This document shows, piece after piece, positions 45,801-56,442 of a DNA stretch of 64,000 nucleotides. The stretch lies in the NCBI GenBank assembly GCA_002914845.1, contig JXTC01000181.1:186001-250000 (forward strand), given 5' to 3'. The notes beneath the pieces are model-generated. The model was given only the letters and a program-made list of their open reading frames with translations. It did not search any database and had not been told where the DNA came from. The stretch comes from Trema orientale. Lineage: Eukaryota; Streptophyta; Magnoliopsida; Rosales; Cannabaceae. A program made the position numbers and the translations under genes. How positions within the stretch are numbered: position 1 is the stretch's first letter; each line of letters begins with the position of its first letter.

Positions 45801-47288
45801 GATTAATTTTATTGCTTAGAGAGTTGGATTCTACTTGTCTTTGTAGTTAAGGTGTTTGTGAAAATGCCAAAAGAAAAGAGTGGTGATATATCGAGTACCG
45901 ACCCACTTTTCGTAACATGACCAGCGGAAGCATAACGAAGAGCGCAATGAAGAGAAGTGCGTAAGCACGAGTGTTCCACCAGTGTATGCCGAACCATTCT
46001 TGGAGAATTCCCAGGTGCAAGTTTCCCTCAGATTGACTCCCACATAGAACATCACCTAAGTTTTAGAAAAAATAATTAACAAAAATATATCAGATCATTT
46101 GTGTTTCATAGTATCACTTAGATTTATTCTAGTAAATGATTTAGTTAAAATTATTCTTTAAATTGATATAGAAATTTAATATAGAAATTGGATGTAATTG
46201 CATGGGTATGGTGGTGACATAAGTCATAACCATAAACCAGTGTTCTCTCTCAAAGATGATCAAGCTTTTTCGTATTTACTTCTTAAGAGAAGTCTTATAA
46301 TAGCCAAAAAAACATACATATTATAAGCAGTAGAAAGTTAAACTGAAAATCAATTTTCTGTCTCTATTAACTATTTAACAGCCTATTCGGAATAGAAAAA
46401 GAACACACAAGCATAGCATTGAGACTTAAATAGAGTATTTTTCTTCAAAGTTTATCTGATTAATGATGTAACGTTCCACCTACTACTTTCTTTTTTATAA
46501 CAAAAGGAATACGTGGATATAATATCCATTAATAGTATTGTCTGATATTCTTGATTTGATTCTTAAAAACAAATGTTTTTTTTTTGTCCTTTTGCTAATG
46601 CCTTGTTCTTATCACATGCCAGACATTCATTTGGGATATGGGTTACAAGATGCTATCCTACCTACACCCTTATCGACATGAGCTGGTTTCTAATAATTGA
46701 AGCAAAAATATTCGCCCAGGTTATACCCAAATAAATATCAAACTAATGAACCTTCAAAAATCTCAATCAAGATCAAATGAAGTTGGTAAAATTCATGTTT
46801 TGTAAACTCATTTGAAAAGTCAATCAAATGAAGGAAAACCAAGTATGTATACACACACACATATATATATATACCAGTTAGAACTTACCAATTATAATGA
46901 AATAAATGATGACACAACCAAGGTTAGTCACAATGACACAAAGCTGCACTGCAACCGATCCTGAAGGTCCAAACGACTCAGCCAGCAAACCAGCATAGGT
47001 TTCAGACCTGCCGGAGTTCGTGTACCTTAACATAAACTCCGCCGTGACGTCTACCGAGAACGCGACTATTAGAATCACTATCAATCCAGGGATTATGCCA
47101 AGAACCTTTATAGTCGCCGGAATTGACATGATTCCAGCGCCAATCATGGTGGTTGAGATGTTAAACACCGCGCCTGAGAATGACGCGCCGCCGGAGAGTT
47201 GGTCCTCCAAGGACTTATTTTGATCCCCTAGGAGTGGAGCAGCTAGTAGCCCTCCTGCACCCTCATTCTGCTTCCCTTGCTGAGTCAT
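42895..47288 (-). CDS. AVT6: AVT6-type amino acid transporter (SLC38/AAAP family), copy D, neighbour of alpha-SNAP
   Basis: Five minus-strand exons: 47288-46889, 46055-45903, 45719-45516, 45420-44955 and 43015-42895 (stop TGA), 1344 nt, 447 aa. Exons 2-4 match the paralogues in length (153, 204, 466); exon 1 is longer and exon 5 shorter. The N-terminus MTQQGKQNEGAGGLLAAPLL is unlike copies B and C. The core keeps SGAVFNISTTMIGAGIMSIP, LGILQEWFGIHWWNTRAYA and GDSIMADILVNFD. It is the most diverged of the three. The last intron has grown to 1.9 kb by insertion of a foldback repeat and an LTR-like element. The donor of intron 2 is read as GTCGGT to keep the conserved phase. Predicted role: amino acid transport at vacuolar or other endomembranes. 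Its position beside alpha-SNAP and PLAC8 recalls the soybean Rhg1 transporter. Confidence 0.93.
43196..43770. repeat. Inverted repeat in the last intron of copy D
   Basis: Arms of about 150 bp (43196-43350 and 43610-43770) share TTTACAAATGTAGTGT and CTTCATATTTGAAA-type sequence in opposite orientation around a spacer of about 260 bp. Non-coding foldback element. Confidence 0.65.
44064..44565 (+). mobile_element. Candidate solo LTR in the last intron of copy D
   Basis: The segment runs from TGTTGGGGATAAAA to GTACAACCCAA and is flanked by AAAAC on both sides (44059-44063 and 44566-44570). It contains a TATA box (CCTATAAATACG, about 44301-44312), on the plus strand and so antisense to the transporter. 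Its last part carries an 86-bp tandem duplication. Internal retroelement domains are absent. Confidence 0.5.
44397..44568. repeat. 86-bp tandem duplication inside the intronic LTR-like element
   Basis: CTCTTTTGTAGGAAAATCAG...GAGTACAACCCAAAA occurs at 44397 and again at 44483, nearly identical, implying a recent event. Confidence 0.9.
45757..45890. repeat. Short direct repeat in intron 2 of copy D
   Basis: TTAAGGTGTTTGTGAAAATG followed by an AAAAGAGTGGTGAT-containing stretch occurs near 45762 and again near 45846, about 84 bp apart. Confidence 0.75.
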
Positions 47289-47372
47289 CCTCTAGGTAGT
47301 TTCTGAGTGGTTAATGTTGGTATGACAATTGAGACTCCTACCCCTTGTGTTGTTGTTTGGTTCATAAGTAAC

Positions 47373-47382
47373 GCCTTTTATA
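47373..47382 (-). promoter_or_regulatory. Probable TATA box of transporter copy D
   Basis: TATAAAAGGC on the minus strand about 90 bp before the start codon at 47288. Confidence 0.65.
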
Positions 47383-47742
47383 CAGAAATCTACAGAAGCT
47401 TATAACAAGTTACAACATTAATGTTAGAATAATATAAGTGACCACAGCAGTCATACTTGACAAACACAAAAAGCAGACGCGGCCAACTGAAGCAATTAAA
47501 GGAAATGGTGAACGGAATTTAGTTCATTAAATAAAGATAAAAAGATAGGGGTTGATACGAATAAATATTAGATGCAAAGATGAAGACTTTTAATTTATAA
47601 AAATGCCATTTTGTTCGTACTATTGTTACGCGTGGAACAGAAATATATACAATATAATAGCAAGAAAGTTAACCGTCACCATTCAATCGGGAATAAATAT
47701 AAATTGGAAAGAAGAGAACAGATATTTACTTTGCATGATTAA

Positions 47743-49050
47743 GGAAAATTAGTCATTTTACCACATGAGATTTGCTATTTTAATGAATTTATCCCTTTAT
47801 TTTTGACTTTATATTCAAGTGTCTCTTAGATGGCAAATTTGTTTTTCTTTTGTCTCTTCCCTTTTGACTTAATATTCAAGCGTCTCTACAATGGTAAAGT
47901 TGTTCTTCTTTTGCTTTTCACTTTTGATTTAGTATTCAAATGCCTCATAAAATGGTAAAGTTGTTATTCTTTTATTCGCTCAACTCTAACACCATTAGAA
48001 AATTATTAATAGACAATAACTAAATAATTATTTTACTTTTTAAATAGCTAATAAATATCTTTTACTATTTTTTTTATATTAGACATTTCCAAACAGCTAA
48101 TTTTTATAATTAAAAAAAAAGAAAATAAACGAAAAGAAATAAAAGAAAATTTTTTTAATGGTTATATTGTATATGTAAAACGAAAAATAGACAAAATAGA
48201 GCAATTTTTGCATTAATTCATTAGTATCAAAATATTTTTAGAAGTTATGTTAAAAAAAAATGCATACTTTCATATCCGAAAGACTTTCTAGAAAATAAAA
48301 TGATTATTTGCCCTTTTGTTTTTCATGAAAAATAGTCATTTCATTTTTATCATTCAAGAAATTCATGAAATGAAATAAGAGGAAAAATTCATGAAATGAC
48401 TATTTGCCCTTTTATTTTCATATTTTCATGAATTTGCCCTCTTATTTTTCATGACATGTCATTTTATTTCATGAAAATATGAAAATAAGAAGGCAAATAG
48501 TCATTTTATTTTCTAGAAAGTCTTTCGACTATGAAAATATGCAGTTTTTTTAACATAACTTCTAAAAATATTTTAACACTAATGAATTAATGCAAAAATT
48601 GCTCTACTTTGTCTATTTTTTGTTTTACGTATACATATATAACTATTAAAAATTATTTTTCTTTTATCTTTTTTCATTTACTTTATTTATTTAAACATAA
48701 AAGCTAGTTTTTTGGAAATGTCTAATATAAAAAAATAGTAAAAGATATCTATTAGCTATTTAAAAAATTAAAATAATTATTTGGCTATTTTTCATTAATA
48801 ATTTTCTAACGGTGTTAGAGTTGAGCAGATTAAATAATAACAATTTTACCATTTTATGGGGTATTTGAATTATTGGGGCAAAAGATGAATAACTTTACCA
48901 TTGTAGGGGACACTTGAATATTAAGTTAAGAGTGAGGGGGCAAAGGAAAAACAAATTTGTCATCTATGGGGCACTTGAATACAAAGTCAAAAGTGAGGGA
49001 GCAAATTCATACCGATAGCAAATGTCAAGAGGCAAAATGACTAATTTTTC
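47743..49050. mobile_element. 1.3-kb hairpin transposable element (Mutator-type, 9-bp target duplication)
   Basis: Almost the whole element is one inverted repeat. The arms of about 600 bp fold around a centre near 48400. The ends are GGAAAATTAGTCATTTTACC and AAAATGACTAATTTTTC. The nonamer CATGATTAA flanks both sides (47734-47742 and 49051-49059), pointing to the Mutator superfamily. There is no coding capacity. It stands about 450 bp upstream of transporter copy D, where a transcript across it would form a long double-stranded RNA. Confidence 0.85.
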
Positions 49051-49059
49051 CATGATTAA

Positions 49060-52000
49060 TTATCCTCTAAATTAAAATTAGCATTTTATCTTTGTTCTAT
49101 TTTGTGGCCTTGTGGGTTTGCAGTTCATGCTTTCTGCAGTACACTTAACTCCTAATATTTCTATTGTGCAAGTAAGTAACTACGGAATTTTTTATCCTCA
49201 GATTTTTTACGATGAAGAATTCAACATTTTGCACTTGTGGCAAATAAGTAAATCTAGATTTTCAATGCCTTCATAATCAGTACGTGACAGTTAATTGTTC
49301 ATCTATCAACAATTTCTTAGAATTTGCATTTAACCCAATTAGAAGAATTGTATAATAATGAAGGTCTTCATTGACATGTGATATCGTTAAGGTGCTTACA
49401 TGTCTTAGAGTCTGAAAACATGATGTAATACCCTATATATTTAAATAGATATATGAAAAGAAATTACATATACTTATATTTAAAGAAAAGAAAATAAGGA
49501 TAAAAGAAAAAAGACAAAAGAGTCCTTATTTATAGGTATTTATTTGGAGTCAATTTGGTAATTATATTGGATACAATTTAAGAAATCCTAAGATACTAAT
49601 AATTTGTTCACTTTTATAGGAAAGGCAGAGATACAATAGTGTAGTTTTGGAGAAGAGGAAGAAGCAAGAAGATAATTCAATTCCTTTCAATTTTAAGGTA
49701 ATTAACTTTAATTTATTAAGTCTACATGCATCAATGAAATTTTGGAGATTTGATTTGCTTGCCTATGGTTAGAGTTTTTAATTTAGCCATTAATGATTTA
49801 TGAACTATGGAGATGAATTTGATATAGGATGAAGCCTATTGCATTCAGGATTCAAATAAGATAAATTTTGAGTAATTTGGATGAATAAATAGAAAGTTAT
49901 GGACTCTTAAGCACTGAAAAGATATAAAACGCAACAGTGATTGCGATTTTATCTACAGAGACTTTTAATGGTCTGATTTGGTCATATTTAGTATAGTAAA
50001 AAGCTTATCAAATAAAGTTTTCAATGGTATATAGATCATCAAAATCCAAATTATAACCAGAGAGTCATGATCTATCAAAGTAGGGACTATGAATTTGTAA
50101 AATCTGAAACATTCACCACTTTCGGCGAATTACAGCAGCGGTTAACAAGGATGTGTAGGACTCTTCTATGGACCCCACAACCACACTTTTGACGTGAGAA
50201 GGATTTTAATGATTTGTGGAATTTGTCTCCTAAGTTTGGTGATTTTTAGAGACATGTTAGGATTATTATGAATAGTAAGAAATTGACATTATTGGGAAAA
50301 ACTATAGAGTTGATCATAGAAGATATATATATATAGCAAGTAGAAGATACGTGTACATCACGTGTCATTCTCTTGAGTGTAATTAGAGTGTGATTCTATT
50401 GTTATGATTCTTATATATGGTCTATGTGATAATAGGTACTGAAAGAATAAGTTGATTAATTAAGTCAATTAGGTAAGCGAACGAGGTAAGTAACATTTAA
50501 TATTTTATAGTAGTTGTTCTTGTCCAGAAATTAGTTTTATTATTTCTAACAAACTCATATTTATTAAATATTTTCTTAAAGAATATGATTTCAAGTGAAA
50601 TATAATTTTGATAAATAAGACTATTTATTGAAAAAAAATTATTTTATTTGAACAATTATTTTTACGAAAGATATTTTGATTTTTCTAATGACTGGTTTTG
50701 ACCGAAATAAGGATCAAATATATGAAATTGTTATCAAACATTATTATATGAAAATTATTTTGGAATGATTACAGTATTATAATGAGAAAAAATAAAATTA
50801 ATGCTAAATTATTATTATATATGAATATGTTTTGAAACTCTTTTAGTGACTATGCAATGTGGACTCATTCCACAAGAGTTATATATGGACGTATTGAATA
50901 TAGATCTAGTTATATGCATTAAAAATAATAAATATGGATCTAATCACATGGGTTAATTATGACCATAGTCACCAAAAACTGCTGAGAAGAAATTTAAAAG
51001 TGTTATTATTTGAATGAGATTTAAAACAATAGATTTGAAAACTGCTCCTTATTTTTGTTAAATTGATTTCCAAACAATTTCATTTGATCATCTTGAAAAT
51101 CATGGATTAAAATATCGTAACATTTGTTGATATTATCGCAATAATATCCGTACTTTAAAGTGTCGACATCGATACTAGATAGTTTTTTCCCATATATCTA
51201 TAAAATATCGACAATGTCGATGATATATTAGTATCGGTAAAATATTGATAACATATGAGCTAATATTAATATATTTACGAATATTATTATGACAGTATCA
51301 TTGACATTTTGAAATGTCAATAATATCGTCGACAATATCTTGATATTGGGGCAATTAGGAAACAATTTGAAAAAATACGTAAGAGACAAGGAAAATTGAG
51401 TCGACTGATGAAAATTCAATTTTCATGAGTTTCAAATCAATAAGCATAGAAACTAATCAAAGTCCATATAATTATAATCATAGTTTTTATAATCCTAATA
51501 TAAGGTCAAATTCAGAACTGCAAAATGAAAGTAATTTTTTTGGCTATAAAATATTTATTCAATATCCTCCTCAAATTAATGTTGATAACTTGATATGTCA
51601 ATATGCACATCCATCAAGATTTTTCATTAAGTTAAGTAAATTCAAAATATCCAATTTATAGGTCTATTGTTAGAAGAGATTAGTCAACATATATGTGACA
51701 CATAAATAATTATCTTCAGTACTAGTCAGGTAAAATAACTTAGGAAAGATACTGTGTAGACCAATATGAGAATTTCTATTATGATTTTCAACCTTATAGA
51801 AACTCGTTTTGGTATTGAATGAATTTCAACTATTATATATTATCATTAATTTTTAATTATTTTCAATGTAATTTAGAACTAGTTACAAAAGTTTATAAGG
51901 TATTATTATGAAATGTATTAAATAAAATAATGTGATATGTATTTGATTTTAAAAGTATTCTATGAAATAAAATTCAATCATTTTTCTATTATATACATAT

Positions 52001-55000
52001 ATTTTATTGTTTTATATATTATAGATAGGAATTTTAAAAAATAAAAAATAAAAACAAATATAAAGTATGCAATATCATTTGTTTTATCATTTTTTAGAGT
52101 TTTTCTTTAAAATTTTGAGTTTGAAGATAAATTTTGGTAATTTCTAGGAATATCTTCAATATTGATATTATCTGTAAAATCAAACTTCGACATCGATATT
52201 TTAATCCTTGTTGAAAAGTACCAAGTTATGAAATCAATTTTATTTCGAAAAATGTTACTGAACATTTTCAAATTATATGTACTTGATACAACTAGTTAAG
52301 TTACTAGTTATTTATTGGGCTATTGAGCTTACTTTTTTTTTATTTTTCCCTGTCAAATTTTAAAGATCAACAGTTAAGAGGTTTATTAAGGAAAAACTTA
52401 TTTAAGTAATTAGGATGCATTGAAATACTTGAATGGAAGGGGAAAAATTATTCATCTTTATTGAGAAAATATGAAGACTTAAAAGGTTGATTAATGTTAG
52501 GTTATAATTTGTATTTTATATAGTTCATTTCGAATATTTAGATATTTAAAAGAAATTATCTAGTTTTACATGAATTATGGTTACTTATTGGAGTTTAATT
52601 CTTTTTATTATTATGGATTATAGATATCCGTGCATGTCTATGGGTCTATGCCTTATAGGTTATATGGTGCACATTCTCAAGATCCGGGCGTAATAGACGC
52701 TGCTAAATAAATTCAACATACAATTAACAATAAAGAAATGGTCAACCAATTCAAAAGCTTATAAGTCATTGATGATGTTCTAACCTCGGAGTCAAAAATT
52801 TATATATATATATATATATTTATTATTATGATGATACTCTAGTTAAATAATTTTAAATATAATAGTAAGACTATACGCCTTTTTTCCTTACTAAGTTTAT
52901 GTCAATAAGTTTTTCTTGGTAAAGTTTTCAATAAGTAGTCAATATTAAATCAATAAAATTTACTCCCTAATTTCTTAGTCTTTACTCTTTTCTTTCTTAA
53001 TCTTTTTTTTTCACTCTAGTTCTTTTGTTTTCATAGCTATTTCATCAATTTAATTTTGTAATTTGTAATTCACTTAGTTGTTTTCTTTTCACATTTTTCA
53101 TCATTTTCTAAATTATCTTTTTCAATTTCATTAGTTATTTTAACAATTCAATTTTTTAATTTTTAAGTTACTTTAGTTATTTTCTTTTCAATTTTTTCTT
53201 ATCAATCTGTAAATTATATTGTTATCAATTTTATTAGTTATTTTATCAAATTGAGTTTCTTAAATTTTATTTTTTAGTTAAAGTTGTTCATTCAAAAACT
53301 ATTTTTAATTTTTAATTCACTCAATCTATTTACCCAGCTTGCATTAGGGCCGCATATGCTGGGCTGGGCCACACCCCTTTCATCATGGCCCAGCCTGGTT
53401 TATTACACGTGCCGGCCTAGTTTCACCTGAATTTCTCCTCAGCCTGGCTCAATTCTTTTCATTTTATCATTTTCTTTGGAAGTTCTAAATTCATCACTAT
53501 TTGGACTTAGCATATTACTTCTTTTTACATCACAAAACTAACTTAAAGAAATTTTATTTTTACTTGATACATTTTGCATATTCCCAAAATACCCAATTAT
53601 GCACATTCACCTATTTTACTTTAATATTTAAGTTTAAAGCTAAAAGAAAATAAAAAATGAAGATTATAATCAACGTTCACTTGTTTTGAGTACTAAATAT
53701 CACATAATTAAACAAGCGAATCAGGTATAATTGGATTGAAATAGATAAAAACAAGGATATTTCTACACTTTTGAGTATTATTGTTCGCAAGGTAAGGATT
53801 GATTATTCGATTTGTATTGCTATGATATTAACTCAGCATCAGTAAGGAAACGAGAAAATAAGTGAAACCATAAAAGTGATCATTAGGAAAAAAAAACGTT
53901 ATAAAACTAAATCAAAGTAAGGTATTATAGATCATCTTTATTGACAATAATATTATATATAGGAGATATTGGGGTGTCCATAATCCAGTACCAGATGCGC
54001 ACTTATGCTTTTTTATTTTTTATTTCAGTGTTTCTTTTTCTTTTGAAGAAAATAAAACACTGAATCTTTGCTTATTTCACTGTAAACCATTCTAAAACTT
54101 CTAAGTCTCTGTGAGGATATTGTTGTTCTATTATTGTTTTGGGTAATACCTAAGAATGAAAGATAATTTCTCCCCAGGATTTGAGGAAATTCACAATTAT
54201 TATTATTTTTAATAACAATAACAGATGCATTTACATATTACATGTCCTTTTTAGTAATTTTAATTATGAGTAGTTTTTTAATTATGAATATACAAAGTCG
54301 AAATGGTGATGAATTTAGAACTTCACTTTTCCTTTTTCTGGTCTGAAAATTATTTCTAGTATTTCATCAAAAAATCATTTTTTTAAAAAAAAAAAGAAAG
54401 GAGAAGTTAACTTTTCCTTTTTTTAAAATTTTTTTATCAAAATAAAAATATCGAACCGGAACTAATCATGATTGTTAGACTTAAAAATTGATTTAGAATA
54501 GAGTTAAAGTCCAATTCAGACACATGCATACAGCAAAATCATTGTGGTTAAAATAACTTAAATGTAGAAAATACAACTTGAATTGATAGGTTTCATTTGA
54601 AGGGTCTTCTTCTTCATTTTTTATGCTCTAAGCTCTCTCTCTCTGTGATTGGTTGATCATCCACATTTCCCTATTCTTACTCTTAGACTATTTATGGGCA
54701 AAGTTTCTACTTCTCATAGTACTAGTAGGAATGTATTATCCTCCCTACAAACCAAATTTGTAACATATTCATAGAGTATAGGGAGATCCAAAAATTTATT
54801 AATCTATTTATTATTATTTTTAACTTTATTTCCTCGTGTGGGATGTCAATAAATTATAACTTAAATCACAAAGTCATTAGTTAACATCATTTAATAGACG
54901 GTCATCCCTATAATTCTAGTGTTCAAGAAAACAATTAACAATGTTAAAGAATTTGACATTTGAGTACTAATATTAATATGGTAAATATTATTTATGCTAA

Positions 55001-55387
55001 TCATTTTCTCATAAATACCTTGATTTGAGAGGCATAGCAAATTAGCAATTTGCAATTGTTGGAAACATAATTAATGGGCTGTATTTGTTCTGAGCCGAAA
55101 TGCTCCGTGAAATTGACATAAATAATAATAATTTTAATTAAAATGGCCCTTTTAGGAATATTTTGAAAAATGACTTTTCTAGTAGTGTTTTAGTGTTTTG
55201 TGCCCTGTATGACAGAGAATCACACAATTTGTAACTTTTAATTAGTCATAGAAAAATCATAATTTTATAGTCACAAATAATATAACTCTTTATCACACAA
55301 TTTGTGACACTACTATAAATGTCAATTTGAAAAGACTACGAAAAAAACTATTTTGTGCTAGATTAGTACTATCCAAGTCAATTTCCC
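49060..55387. other. Gene-free AT-rich region between transporter copy D and alpha-SNAP
   Basis: No gene seen. At 49424 TGTAATACCC resembles the terminus of the 3.1-kb element at 27800, and 49610-49700 looks like the transcribed part of such an element, but no right end was found. A (TA)n tract lies at 52800-52820. A GC-richer patch at 53338-53450 (GGGCTGGGCCACACCCC) resembles dispersed repeat sequence. Confidence 0.5.
51104..52207. mobile_element. Candidate DNA element with inverted ends
   Basis: GGATTAAAATATCG (51104-51117) is exactly mirrored by CGATATTTTAATCC (52194-52207). The interior near both ends is full of TATCG/CGATA motifs. A 78-codon frame at 51425-51661 has no recognisable domain. 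No exact target duplication; TCTTGAAAA and TGTTGAAAA nearby differ at one base. Confidence 0.5.
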
Positions 55388-55493
55388 AATACCCAATTTA
55401 AACCCAAAAACAAAATGGGCCTGTCGTCTTATCCTATTATAATACCCAATTTAAACACAAAAACAAAATGGGCCTGTGGTCTTATCCTATTAT
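55388..55493. repeat. 53-bp tandem duplication
   Basis: AATACCCAATTTAAAC(C/A)C...TCTTATCCTATTAT occurs twice, at 55388 and 55441, with a few substitutions. Confidence 0.85.
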
Positions 55494-55498
55494 TAAGT

Positions 55499-55789
55499 GA
55501 GAAATTTAGGTGGATGACCAAAATTTTAAATTTGATTAAGTAGATGTCCATTTTTAAAATTTTATAGCTAAATGTCCAGGTAGATATATTTTTACACTTG
55601 GTAGATACACAGATCTACCAATTTTAGTTACTGTTCTGAAATGCACTGGGTATATAATTTTTTATACTTGGTATATAAAATTTTACACTTGGTATATATG
55701 CATATATACTGGACATTTTGCTATAACTTTTGACAAAGGGACATTTACTGAAATTAAGCTCAAAATTTGGTCATATTTCTATAAGCCCC
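55499..55789. mobile_element. MITE with about 80-bp inverted ends and 9-bp target duplication
   Basis: TTATTAAGT lies directly outside both ends (55490-55498 and 55790-55798). Inside, the left AAATTTAGGTGGATGACCAAAA...AAATGTCC pairs with the inverse of the right end. The size (291 bp) and 9-bp duplication suggest a Mutator-type MITE. It lies about 650 bp upstream of the alpha-SNAP start. Confidence 0.75.
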
Positions 55790-55798
55790 TTATTAAGT

Positions 55799-56442
55799 CA
55801 CGTCCAGCAACTAAGCGAGCCCGTGGCTAATAAAATTATTTAAGAAAAATCTCGGGTTTCTAATACTTTTACCTATGAAAACTAAGAAGAATTACAAAAA
55901 TATGGATGTGAGTTTTTTTTTTCAGTAAAAAAAATTATCACTTTTTATAATATTTTAAGAAAAATATTATTTTTAAAATAGTTACCAGATATCAGTTTTT
56001 GAAAACTAGTTACTATTATCATATACCAGATATATGCATTATAAATAATATGGTTACTAGTTACTAATATTCGAAAATTGGTTCTCTGTTGCTACAAACT
56101 ATTTTAAAAATAGAAGTTTTATAAATATGTCTCTGAAAATGATATTTTTCTAATAAAACTAGTAGCAGTTCTAAGAAGAGCCCAAGATATTATTCTCTCC
56201 TTTTTTTTTTTTTTTTTCCTAGATATGTCGTACAGGGCCTAATTTTCAAAAAAAAATCTCAATAGTTTTTCCTTGTCAGCAAAAGCCATGGACACCGAAC
56301 CTTGACATTTATCAATTCCCCTTTTTGGTCGCATTTTGAGTCTTCCTTCCACCGCGTACCCTTGTACCCTCCATTTTTGCACCTCCGATTTACAGACACC
56401 AGAAAAAAAAAATTAAAAAAAAAAACCGGAGGAATTGAAGAA
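55799..56442. other. Upstream region of alpha-SNAP
   Basis: AT-rich; a T-run at 56201-56217 is followed by GC-richer sequence from about 56280 that should hold the promoter and 5' UTR (A-rich tract at 56402-56425). I saw no convincing TATA box. Confidence 0.45.

Noticed and set aside
47743..49050. CRISPR-like or tRNA/rRNA structure for the hairpin
   Set aside because: One long inverted repeat with target duplications, no spaced short repeats and no RNA-gene consensus; it is a foldback transposon.
49424..53940. Second full copy of the TGTAATAC-type element
   Set aside because: The left terminus is present, but no matching right terminus or 5-bp duplication could be found.
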